In this document: piece by piece, positions 33,501 through 44,600 of the stretch
How the letters are laid out: each line of letters opens with the position of its first letter
Position numbering within the stretch: the stretch's first letter is position 1
Assembly (NCBI GenBank): GCA_963965975.1
Contig: OZ014416.1
Location: 8,474,432 to 8,538,431 of the forward strand
Reading direction: 5' to 3'
Origin: Xestospongia bergquistia
Taxonomy: Eukaryota; Porifera; Demospongiae; Haplosclerida; Petrosiidae
DNA: 64,000 nucleotides
Translations under genes and position numbers: made by a program
Notes under the pieces: generated by a model
Told to the model about the DNA's origin: nothing
What the model saw: only the letters and a program-made list of their open reading frames with translations
The model's database searches: none

Positions 33501-36500
33501 AAATGGTCATATTGAGATAGTCCACTTACTCTTACAACATCAAGCTGATCCCAATATTTGTGACATGGTCAGTGTGTATTGTATATAGATATTGTTGTAT
33601 GTACTACATAGTATTAAGTCTATATCATACTAGTACAGGATATATAGTGTATAGTGTAAGTTAGTGATATAATTGATGTTAATATTGTACTATTCAATGT
33701 AAGTTATAATAATTAATTTCTCTAGAATCAAGAGACAGCTCTATATCATGCCTCAAAAAATGGTCATACTGAGATAGTCCAGTTACTCTTAAAGTATAAT
33801 GCTGATCCTAATATTTCTAACAATGTCAGTGTATATCGTGTATATATATTGTTGTATGTACTACATAGTATTAAGTCTATATCATACTAGTTCAGGATAT
33901 ATAATGTATAGTGTGAGTTAGTGATATAATTGATGTTAATGTTGTACTAGTCAATGTAACTTATAATAATTACTTTCTATAGTATCAGGAGACGGCTCTA
34001 TATCATGCCTCATATAATGGTCATACTGAGATAGTCCAGTTACTCTTACAACATCAAGCTGACCCCAATATTTGTGCTAAAGTCAGTGTGTATTGTGTAT
34101 ATATATTGTTGTATGTACTACATAGTATTAAGTCTATATCATACTAGTTCAGGATATATAGTGTATAGTGTGAGTTAGTGATATAATTGATGTTAATGTT
34201 GTACTAGTCAATGTAACTTATAATAAATAATTTCTATAGGATCAGTGGACAGCTTTGCATTGGGCCTCAAGAAATAGTCATACTGAGATAGTCCAGTTAC
34301 TCTTAAAATATAATGCTGATCCCAATATTTGTAACAAGGTCAGTGTGTATTGTGTATATATATTGTTGTATGTACTACATAGTATTAAGTCTATATCATA
34401 CTAGTACGGGACATATAGTGTATAGTGTGAGTTAGTGATATAATTGATGTTAATATTGTACTAGTCAATGTAATTTATAATAATTAATTTCTATAGGATC
34501 AGTGGACAGCTCTACATTGGGCCTCATATAATGGTCATACTGAGATAGTCCAGTTACTCTTACAACATCAAGCTGATCCCAATATTTATAACAAGGTCAG
34601 TGTGTATTGTATATAGATATTGTTGTATGTACTACATAGTATTAAGTCTATATCATACTAGTACATGATATATAGTGTATAGTGTGAGTTAGTAATATAA
34701 TTGATGTACTAGTCAATGTAACTTATAATAAATAATTTATATAGGATCAGTGGACAGCTTTACATTGGGCCTCAAGAAATAGTCATACTGAGATAGTCCA
34801 GTTACTCTTAAAACATAAAGCTGATCCCAATATTTGTGACAAGGTCAGTGTGTATTGTGTATAGATATTGTTGTATGTACTACATAGTATTAAGTCTATA
34901 TCATACTAGTACAGGATATGTAATGTATAGTTTGAATTAGTGATATAATTGATGTTAATATTGTACTAGTCAATGTAACTTATAGTAATTAATTTCTGAA
35001 GTATCAGTGGACAGCTCTACAAGAGGCTTCAAGAAATGGTCATACTGAGATAGCCCAGTTACTCTTACAACATCAAGCTGATCCCAATATTTATAACAAG
35101 GTCAGTGTGTATTGTGTATAGATATTGTTGTATGTACTACGTAGTATCAAGTCTATATAATACTAGTACAGGATATATAGTGTATAGTGTGAGTTAGTAA
35201 TATAATTGATGTTAATATTGTACTAGTCAATGTAACTTATAATAATTAATTTCTATAGGATCAGTGGACAGCTTTACATTGGGCCTCATATAATGGTCAT
35301 ACTGAGATAGTCCAGTTACTCTTACAACATCAAGCTAATCCCAATATTTATAACAAGGTCAGTGTGTATTGTTTATAGATATTGTTGTATGTACTACATA
35401 GTATTAAGTCTATATCATACTAGTTCAGGATATATAGTGTATAGTGTGAGTTAGTGATATAATTGATGTTAATATTGTACTAGTCAATGTAACATATAAT
35501 AATTAATTTCTATAGTATCAGTGGACAGCTCTACATTGGGCCTCTCATAATGGTCATACTGAGATAGTCCAGATACTCTTACAACATCAAGCTAATCCCA
35601 ATATTTATAACAAGGTCAGTGTGTATTGTTTATAGATATTGTTGTATGTACTACATAGTATTAAGTCTATATCATACTAGTTCAGGATATATAGTGTATA
35701 GTGTGAGTTAGTGATATAATTGATGTTAATATTGTACTGGTCAATGTAACTTATAATAATTAATTTCTATAGGATCAGTGGACAGGTTTACAATGGGCCT
35801 CAAGAAATAGTCATACTGAGATAGTCCAGTTACTCTTAAAACATAAAGCTGATCCCAATATTTATAACAAGGTCAGTGTGTATTGTGTATATATATTGTT
35901 GTATGTACTACATAGTATTAAATCTATATCATACTAGTACAGGATACATAGTGTATTGTGTGAGTTAGTGATATAATTGATGTGAATATTGTACTAGTCA
36001 ATGTTACTTGTAATAATTATTTTTTTTAGGATCAGGAAGCATCTCTACATTGGGCCTCATATAATGGTCACACTGAGATAGTCCAGTTACTCTTAAAATA
36101 TAAAGCTGATCCCAATATTTGTAACAAGGTCAATGTGTATTGTGTATAGAAATTGTTGTATGTACTACATAGTATTAAATCTATATCATACTAGTGCAGG
36201 ATACATAGTGTATTGTGTGAGGTAGTGATATAATTGATGTTAATATTGTACTAGTCAATGAAACTTAAAGTAATTAATTTCTTTAGGATCATTGGACAGC
36301 TCTACATTGGGCCTCATATAATGGTCATACTGAGATAGTCCAGTTACTCTTAAAATATAAAGCTGATCCCAATATTTGTAACAAGGTCAATGTGTATTGT
36401 GTATAGAAATTGTTGTATGTACTGCATAGTATTAAATCTATATCATACTAGTACAGGATACATAGTGTATTGTGTGAGTTAGTGATATAATTGATGTGAA

Positions 36501-39500
36501 TATTGTACTAGTCAATGAAACTTAAAGTAATTAATTTCTTTAGGATCATTGGACAGCTCTACATTGGGCCTCATATAATGGTCATACTGAGATAGTCCAG
36601 TTAATCTTAAAATATAAAGCTGATCCCAATATTTGTAACAAGGTCAATGTGTATTGTGTATAGAAATTGTTGTATGTAGTACATAGTATTAAATCTATAT
36701 CATACTAGTACAGGATACATAGTGTATTGTGTGAGTTAGTGATATAATTGATGTTAATATTGTACTAGTCAATGTAACATATATTAATTAATTTCTATAG
36801 GATCAGTGGACAGCTCTACATTGGGCCTCACATAATGGTCATACTGAAATAGTCCAGTTACTCTTACAACATCAAGCTGATCCCAATATTTGTGATATAG
36901 TTAGCATAAGACTGATTTTGTTGCTAATTTATTTTTTGTTAGTATGGTGATACTGCATTACATATTGCCTACAGTGGAGGTCATCTTAATGTTATTAGAT
37001 GTTTACGATCTGAAGGAGCAGATGTAACTATTAAGAACAAAGAGGGTAATACTCCACTAGAAAAATGTCAAAATGCAATCAGGAAGGAAATTGGTAGTCT
37101 CTTTAACAAGTATAATCCAAAGCGAAGTGAGATAATAATAAACAACACTACACACTCACACATTCCTTATTTGTTATTATCTAGTTTTGGAAGATGTGTC
37201 TAAGTGGAATATTGAATATGTTGAAGAAGAGCAGGTCTTTGAGAAAGAAGAGTATGGAGTCATGTTAGTCATTCCACCATCAGCAGTAGAGAAGAAAAAA
37301 GAAGTTAAAACTGAAGTTAAGGTTGTTGCACCTGAGGAAACAAATATCATTCTCCCTCCTGATGTTGAGCTTGTGAGCTGTTTCTATAAAATTGAAACAA
37401 CTGGAAAATTTTTAAAACCTATTAAACTTTATCTTCAACATAATGTTGAACTTACATCACAAGAAGAATGTGAACAGCTAGCCTTTATAAAAGTTAAAGG
37501 TCCACCACCTTATAAATTTGAATTATTGCCCACTGATGTACAAGAGTTTAGACCTTATGACAACTCTGGAGTTGTTAGACTCTGTGATTTCTCTCGATTT
37601 GCGGTAGTTAAGAAAAAGTTTCAAAAACTAATCCGACAACTATCTTGCAGTTATATAGTGACAGTTTTTTTTAAGCAAATAATGAAATCTTGTTGGGAAA
37701 TACAAGCAGTAGTCACAAAGAATCTTGGACCTTTCTTAAAGGTATATTTGTCAAATAATAAAAAGAATAATAGTTTTTATCATTAGAATTTTTTAAAGAT
37801 ATTAATATTATTCATAATATACTCTTGTATTTGTTAGAGGGTAAAGACTGAGGCTTGTTTTGAAAGTTGGAAGAGAATAGAACCAGTCTCTTTTTTCTTT
37901 GATCCTGTCATTAATGAAGTGACAATTACTAATGAGTACTATGAGATCAAACCAATGAACAATCCATTTCAAGTAAAGTATTTAGTTAATGTTGTGACTT
38001 TGTTATATTTATTGTATTAAAGGTCTCTAAGGAAGCTGTTGATATGTGTAAACCTGATACTGCCCTACCTTATTTAAAATTTCAAGCCTTTCTTAAAGAC
38101 GATAAAGAGGTTACTGACCTTAAGCTTAGTTTTAAAGGAATGAGAGAAGAGGCGAGTTTAATGATTGCTAGTTATGATTTGCAACAAATGAAAGGTATGG
38201 AATTTAGACAATTAAATTATTATTTCATTAATGCATAGAAAATTTAATAATAATAAAATAACTTTCCACAGCTAAATTACTTTTATAATTTTATGTAGAT
38301 ATTTCTGCTCCTTCATTTCCTGCTACTCTTTCTACTAGTCAACCTAGTTCTACCATCAGTACCCTACCTCGTCCTACTTCTATAACTTTTCCTATTTCTC
38401 CTACTTCAATTGCTAGTACTCCTAGTTCTGTTGATAGCCAATCTTCTATTAGTACTCCTCCTATTGTCAGTGATCCTTCTTCTTATAGTACAAAATCTTC
38501 ATGTCAATCAAACATTCCAAGTAACTTGTTATGTGAGTGATTTAAGTATAAAATGAAAGTTGTTATTAGAGATTGTACTTTAACATTATGTAATAGTATG
38601 GATAAGCATTTTTTCATTAGATAAGGAGCATCATTTGACAATGTTACTTCATCCAATTAAGTACAAGTGGGATACTATTGATGAACAACTTAAAGTGCAT
38701 TTTAGTGATGTAAAGCCTGCTGAGTACAATGTGCCATATGAAAAGATTATGCTTTCACATTATATAAATATATTGTTATTATATAAAGGCATTTTATTAA
38801 TTAGGTAAGGAACCAAAGAAGCATCACCTGATGACATTACTTCACCCAATTAAGTATGAGTGGGATATTATTGGTACACAACTTGGTGTACCAGATGTTT
38901 ATATAAAATGCACTTTTGAGGAACGTCAACATACCAGAAAACTCTCTGAAGTCCTTCAGGTCTGGATAGATAACAGAACTCGTCTGGTTTGTTGGCAAAC
39001 AATTATTACTGTTGTAGAAGAGCCACCTGTAGAAAACAAAGTAGTAGCTGATGATATATATCAGTTCTTAACAAGTCCAGATATTCAGAATGAATATCTA
39101 TCTTCTCATCATCAGACTGGTAAATAAAATTTTATTATGTATATGAATATTGTTATAAGTCTAGATCACGTGATCACTACATTTAATTCTCCTCCTCAAA
39201 TTGCACCAAAACCTACTCCACAAAAAGGTATTAGTCCTAACAATTATTGTATATTAATAACATTTTTCATTTGTTTGTCAGTAGACATAGGTCGCTGTAT
39301 GTCTACTGTTATTCGTGCACCAAAACCCTCTACAAGGAAAGGTACACAATAGACTCATAAATACTTATTCATAATTTATTTCTGTAGGTCGTCCTTTATC
39401 TTATCCTCCACCTCCTATTGCACCAAAACCTACTAAAAAGAAAGGTACTAGAATAATTTATTTCTGTATGCTCCTGGAAAGTGAATGATCAATGTTTTTT

Positions 39501-40900
39501 TTTCTAGTGGAGATAGATGAAATGGAACAAGAAGCTCCATTGCAATCATCTAATCGTATTGGAGTAAGAACTATTTTAAAACTATCAAAATGTCTTTATC
39601 TTTCTTAGTTTGCTGCACATTGTCTTCATAAACAAGCTAAACAATGGGAGGAGAAAGATAATGATATGATAGTAGCTACTAAACGAATGGCCAGACTGAT
39701 GATGAAAATGTCAAAGTTTGCCAAGTAAGTGCCATAGAATGAAATGTATACTTTAGTTAACTTATATATATATGTTTTACTTATAAACTGATTTTTTATT
39801 GGATTTATATGTACAACATACAAGTATATCTGTAGTTATAGAATTATGCTCTGATTAATGGTCTACTTTATATTTTGATTATCTTTCTTTTATAGAGATG
39901 AAGAAGGTGATGTCACTTCTAAAGAAGATTTTATACAAACAGTTAAACTTATTGTCAAAGACAGTAAAGAGGTTGTTGATATAGCAACAAAAGTTGTTGA
40001 AGTTTGTACAGACACACAACTGAAAAATGTGAGTTAATTGATAGATTGTACATACATAAAGTAATTTTAATTATTAATAATATATGCAGTGATTGATTGA
40101 TTATAAAATTTATAATTTGTGAGCATTTCTGATTAAATTGATTAGTCATGATTATAGGGAAGTCATTTTAACACCTGATATATAACTGTTTATAAACTTC
40201 TTTTTCAACTAGTTTTGTATTTTCTATACAGACTCTATCACAAGTTATTGATGGTATTCCAAACTATGCTACTCAACTCAAAATTAATGTTGATGTACAT
40301 GGAAGAAGAGGAGGAGATAGTATGTTATAAATTGTGAATTATTAACATTCAATGATTGATATAATCCACGAAACAAAGAATATATTTTTGACTATGATCA
40401 ATCTTAGCTACAACAAAATACTTTAAAATAAAGCTAATGATTTTAAAAGCTTACAATTGGTTAAAGACTCCAAAGAAATAACTTGATTATTTACATATTA
40501 TCATCACTGTTATGAACTCAGTCCACAAATGTCAAAGTACAGTTCATTTATATATTAAGCTATTATGTACATATCCTGTATAAACTAGAGAGAATACCTA
40601 TATTGTAAATTGTTATAGTTAGTATATTGTTACTATATAATTACTAGTTTATTATTATATTATAATAGTACATGTGTCTTTATTATAATGTATTTTAAAT
40701 GTAATATTTATTATATGTACTTAATTTATTTTACAGATCCAGAGGGAGATAAGGAAGCTACTAGATTGTTGACAGTTAATGCTGAGAATCTTATGACTGC
40801 TGTGAGTGTAGTACTTAATACTACAGAGAGTGCTTTAATAAAAGTACCTCTAGAAACTCGTGCACATTTGACTGGTCTAAGCTGGATCAAAAAATCATAA
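30516..40900 (+). CDS. Gene D: ANK(24)-ZU5-UPA-Death-vinculin-tail protein
   Basis: Largest family member. Exons: 30476-30554 (ATG 30516, [13 protein letters not shown]), 30900-30998, 22 repeat exons from 31413 to 36899, 36943-37126, 37185-37741, 37838-37972, 38023-38194, 38299-38532, 38805-39119, 39165-39227, 39291-39341, 39388-39444, 39508-39563, 39609-39724, 39896-40028, 40232-40319, 40737-40900. Coding sum 4641 nt, giving 1546 aa; every junction is in phase. Approximate residues: ANK 14-833, ZU5-UPA 834-1121, Ser/Thr/Pro linker 1122-1199, DD 1200-1304, Pro-rich 1305-1361, acidic hinge 1362-1380, vinculin tail 1381-1546. A nine-codon upstream ORF (30482-30508) precedes the start. No lesion was found in the chosen exons, so D is the best candidate for an active full-length gene. 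Confidence 0.88.
30900..37126 (+). CDS. Gene D ankyrin-repeat exons (24)
   Basis: N-cap 30900-30998, then 99-nt exons starting at 31413, 31670, 31927, 32184, 32441, 32698, 32955, 33212, 33469, 33726, 33983, 34240, 34497, 34745, 35002, 35259, 35516, 35773, 36030, 36287, 36544 and 36801, and C-cap 36943-37126. Spacing is 257 bp in 20 of 21 steps (248 once). Each exon is one 33-residue repeat, phase 0/0, with no stop in any. Variants include [48 protein letters not shown] and [16 protein letters not shown]. The C-cap donor reads CGA A|GTGAGA, one base different from the other genes but phase-compatible. Confidence 0.92.
31313..31345 (+). pseudogene. Truncated ankyrin exon relic in gene D
   Basis: CAAGTAACGGTCATACTGAG, the middle of a repeat exon, is fused on both sides to intron-type sequence. 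A deletion removed the rest of one repeat unit. It is presumably spliced out with the intron. Confidence 0.6.
31927..34239 (+). repeat. 771-bp higher-order repeat, three units, each three ANK exons
   Basis: Units start at 31927, 32698 and 33469. Within each the exon types run [48 protein letters not shown], and even private variants (for example ATATATATTG after the second exon) recur at exactly 771 bp. This is a recent triplication, younger than the 257-bp array. Confidence 0.9.
37185..38194 (+). CDS. Gene D ZU5 domain and UPA-like segment
   Basis: Exons 37185-37741, 37838-37972, 38023-38194. Subtype I like A ([15 protein letters not shown]; last ZU5 strand [11 protein letters not shown]). 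It has Ser where A has Cys, but again Asp rather than His before Phe-Ser. It is four residues shorter than A after KKKFQKL. The UPA-like part contains [10 protein letters not shown] and [17 protein letters not shown]. Confidence 0.75.
38621..38740 (+). pseudogene. Truncated Death-domain exon relic in gene D
   Basis: [16 protein letters not shown] ... AEYNVPY, then the sequence breaks at 38740 into intron sequence (AAAAGATTATGCTTTCAC, as before the Death exon of A). It lacks the second half of the fold and a donor site. The linker exon ending at 38532 joins in phase to the intact Death exon at 38805, skipping the relic. The relic resembles subtype II, so D once held two Death exons or received part of one by recombination. 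Confidence 0.75.
38805..39119 (+). CDS. Gene D Death domain exon
   Basis: [20 protein letters not shown] ... [12 protein letters not shown] ... [15 protein letters not shown] ... YQFL. Subtype I, nearly identical to gene A. Intact, with CAA at the codon that is TAA in gene B. Confidence 0.82.
39165..40900 (+). CDS. Gene D Pro-rich hinge (3 exons) and vinculin-like tail
   Basis: Pro-rich exons 39165-39227 ([14 protein letters not shown]), 39291-39341 (APKPSTRKG) and 39388-39444 ([16 protein letters not shown]); acidic hinge 39508-39563; tail 39609-39724, 39896-40028, 40232-40319, 40737-40900. The repeated P-x-I-A-P-K-P-T core could bind SH3 or profilin-type partners (inference). The tail is subtype I with the vinculin landmarks [19 protein letters not shown] and [13 protein letters not shown] and ends SWIKKS. 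Confidence 0.85.
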
Positions 40901-41402
40901 TGAACTAACAAACATGATTAATTGCTATTCTGTGTTTATATTTTATATTACCTTTAAGTTGTCTCTGTAGTTTGTTAGATATAAACAACTTTATTTTTTT
41001 TACTATATAGGTTTATTAATCACTGTAATTGTGACATATGCTATGAATTATTGTCAATTTTTGGAGAAATTCAAACAAACGTTTACTTCTAAATATTATC
41101 CATGAACTATAAAGGACCTTACTATATGTATGAATACATTCTGTGGTATATACTACTCTGATAAAATAAATACTTCCAACATATATACGGTTATTTATAC
41201 ATTAATTATGGCTTCTTTAACTACGAGATATTAAGTGAGTGGGTGGTTTGAGATCAATAATGTGGGTGTGGTTCAAACTATGCTCATTGTATCATGCAGC
41301 TGCAAAGCAGATTACAACTAGGGCTCACTTATTTTCTGAAGGAAATCATCATACTGGTAAAATAAAATATTATTATGTATATAAATGTTGTTATCACTCT
41401 AG
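40901..41402. other. Region between D and E with a Death-exon tail fragment
   Basis: The D 3' flank (similar to that of A to about 41160) and part of the dispersed module (41235-41335) are joined at about 41340 to the last few codons of a Death exon (HHTG) with its donor, followed by that exon's usual intron. No complete exon is present. Confidence 0.6.
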
Positions 41403-41465
41403 ATCAGCTGATCACTACATTTAATTCTCCTCCTCAAATTGCACCAAAACCTACTCCAAAAAAAG
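41403..41465 (+). pseudogene. Displaced Pro-rich exon upstream of gene E
   Basis: Encodes [20 protein letters not shown] with intact splice sites, but no upstream coding exon feeds it. Joining it to the next exon (41602) would run into TGA at once. It is probably leader sequence or debris. Confidence 0.6.
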
Positions 41466-41619
41466 GTATAAGTACATGTGTAGAATGTGTAGATGATACA
41501 ACAGCCATCCTTATCTTGTTTACAATCTATGTGAATGACTGACATTTAATTTAATATTTGGAATTTTTTTATTTACTTGTGTTCTTACAATTTCAATTTA
41601 GGAACAAGAACTTGATGAA

Positions 41620-44600
41620 ATGGAACAAGAAACTCCTTCCCAATCATCCAATCCTATTGTAGTAAGAAATAAATCTTAAATACTATTACTTCTAAGTAAT
41701 AAAATATGTTGAATTTCTTTTACTATTTTTAGGTATATGATTTATACAATGCTGCTAAAGATGGAGACCTAGAGAGAGTGAAGTTATCTCTTAAGAATGG
41801 AGCAGATGTGAATTTTAGAGACAAGGTTAGTTTTAAATAATAATTCTAGAAATGTCTTTCAATAAATTTAGTAATAAGAGTTATCACTCATTAGTAAAAC
41901 AAATACTTTAGTTGATGGTGTATGATGACACACCATTCTATCTGTAGAACATTAAAACATCATATATTGAGAATTGATGTTAATATTGTACTAGTCAATG
42001 TAACTTATGATAATTAATTTCTATAGAATCAATGGACAGCTTTACATTGGGCATCAAGAAATAGTCAGACTGAGATAGTCCAGTTACTCTTAAAATATAA
42101 TGCTGATCCCAATATTTGTGACAACGTCAGTGTGTATTATGTATAGATATTGTTGTATGTACTACATAGTATTAAGTCTATATCATAGTATAATCATACT
42201 AGTACAGGATATATAGTGTATAGTGTGAGTTATTGATATAATTGATGTTAATATTTTACTAGTCAATGTAACTTATAATAATGAATTTTTGTAGCATCAG
42301 CGAACAGCTCTATATCTTGTGTCAAGAAAGGGTTACACTGAGATAATCCAGTTACTCTTACAATATAATGCTAATCCAAATATTTGTAACAAGGTCAGTG
42401 TATATTATGTATATATATTGTTATATGTACTACATAGTATTAAGTCTATATCATACTAGTACAGGATATAGTGTGAGTTAGTGATATACACTGCAAAAAT
42501 TGATTGGTTGATTTAACCATTATTCGGTTTTACAGGTTGCAATTACAAACTTATTTTTGTTGGAAAAGTAAGCATAATACTGTTTTCATTACTAATGTAC
42601 TACTGCTTATGTAATGCTAATGTAGCTACATAGCCATTAATTTCATAACACATTAGTAATGAAAATAGTATTAAGTTTACTTTTTGCATATGCAACCATA
42701 TAATCATGTATTGGTTAAACCAACTATTTAATTTTTATAGTGTAATTGATGTTAATATTGTACTAGACAATGTAACTTATAATAATTAATTTCTATAGTA
42801 TCAGCAGACTCCTCTATATTGGGCCTCAATAAAAGATCATACTGAGATAGTCCAGTTACTCTTGCAGTATAAAGCTGATCCCAATATTTGTGACAAGGTC
42901 AGTGTGTATCATGTATAGATATTTTTGTATGTACTACATAGTATTAAGTCTATATCATACTAGTACAGGATATATAGTGTATAGTGTGAGTTAGTGATAT
43001 AATTGATGTTAATATTGGACTAGTCAATGTAACTTATAATAATTAATTTTTCTAGGATCAGGAGACAGCTCTACATTGGTCCTCAAGATATGGTCATACT
43101 GAGATAATCCAGTTGCTCTTACAACACCAAGCTAATCCCAATATTTGCAGCAAGGTCAGTGTGTATTATGTATAGATATTGCTGTATGTACTACATAGTA
43201 TTAAGTCTACATCATACTAGTACAGAATATATAGTGAATAGTGTGAGTTAGTGATATAATTGATGTTAATATTGTACTAGTCAATGTAACTTATAATAAT
43301 TAATTTCTTTAGGATCAGGAGACAGCTCTACATTGGGCCTCAAGAAATGGTCATGCTGAGATAGTCCATTTACTCTTACAACATCAAGCTAATCCCAATA
43401 TTTGTAACAAGGTGAGTGTGTATTGTGTACAGATATTGTTGTATGTACTACATAGTATTAAGTCTATACTAGTACAGGATATATAGTGTATAGTGTGAGT
43501 TAGTGATATAATTGATGTTAATATTGTACTAGTCAATGTAACTTATAATAACTAATTTCTATAGGATCAGAGGACAGCTCTATATTGGGCCTCAAGAAAT
43601 GGTCATACTGAGATAGTCCAGTTACTTTTACAACATCAAGCTAATCCCAATATTTGTAACAAGGTGAGTGTGTATTGTGTACAGATATTGTTGTATGTAC
43701 TACATAGTATTAAGTCTATACTAGTACAGGATATATAGTGTATAGTGAGAGTTATTGATATAATTGATGTTAATATTGTAGTAGTCAATGTAACTTATAA
43801 TAATTAATTTCTATAGGATCAGGAAACAGCTCTACATTGGGCCTCAATAAAAGGTCATACTGAGATAGTTCAGTTACTCTTAAAACATCAAGCTGATTCT
43901 AATATTTGTAACAAGGTCAGTGTCTATTGTGTACAGATTTTGTTGTATGTACTACACAGTATTAAGTCTATATCATACTAGTACAGGATATATAGTGTAT
44001 AGTGTGCGTTAGTGATATAATTGTACTAGTCAATATAATCTATGGTAAATAATTTCTGTAAGGTCAATGGACAGCTCTATATTGGGCCTTTATGTAATGG
44101 TCATATTTAGATAGTCTAGTTACTCTTAAAATATAGCGCTGATCCTAATATTTGTGATATGGTTAGTATTAGACTCATTTTGTTGATAATTTACTTTTTG
44201 TTAGTATGGTGAAACTGCATTGCATATTGCCTGCCGTGATGGTCATCTTAATGTTATTAGTTGCTTGCTATCTGAAGGAGCAGATGTAACTGTTAAAAAT
44301 AAAAGTGGTCACACTTCACTGGAAAAATGTCAAGATACAATCAGGAATGAAATTGTTAGTCTCTTTAACAAGTATAATCCAAAACGAGGTGAGGTGTTAT
44401 TAAAGATGAACAACATTACACACTCACACATTCCTTATTTGTTATTATCTAGTTTTGGAAGATGTATCTAAGTGGAATATTGAAAATGTTGAAGAAGAGC
44501 AGGTCTTTGAGAAAAGAGACTATGGAGTCATGTTAGTCATTCCACCATCAGCAGTTGAGAAGAAAGAAGAAGTTAAAACTGAAGTTAAGGTTATTGCACC

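Noticed and set aside
31413-36899. Regular 257-bp repeat considered as satellite DNA or a CRISPR-like array
   Set aside because: Every unit contains an open 99-nt exon with GT-AG splice sites encoding an ankyrin repeat. Unit size and the absence of short spacers rule out CRISPR.
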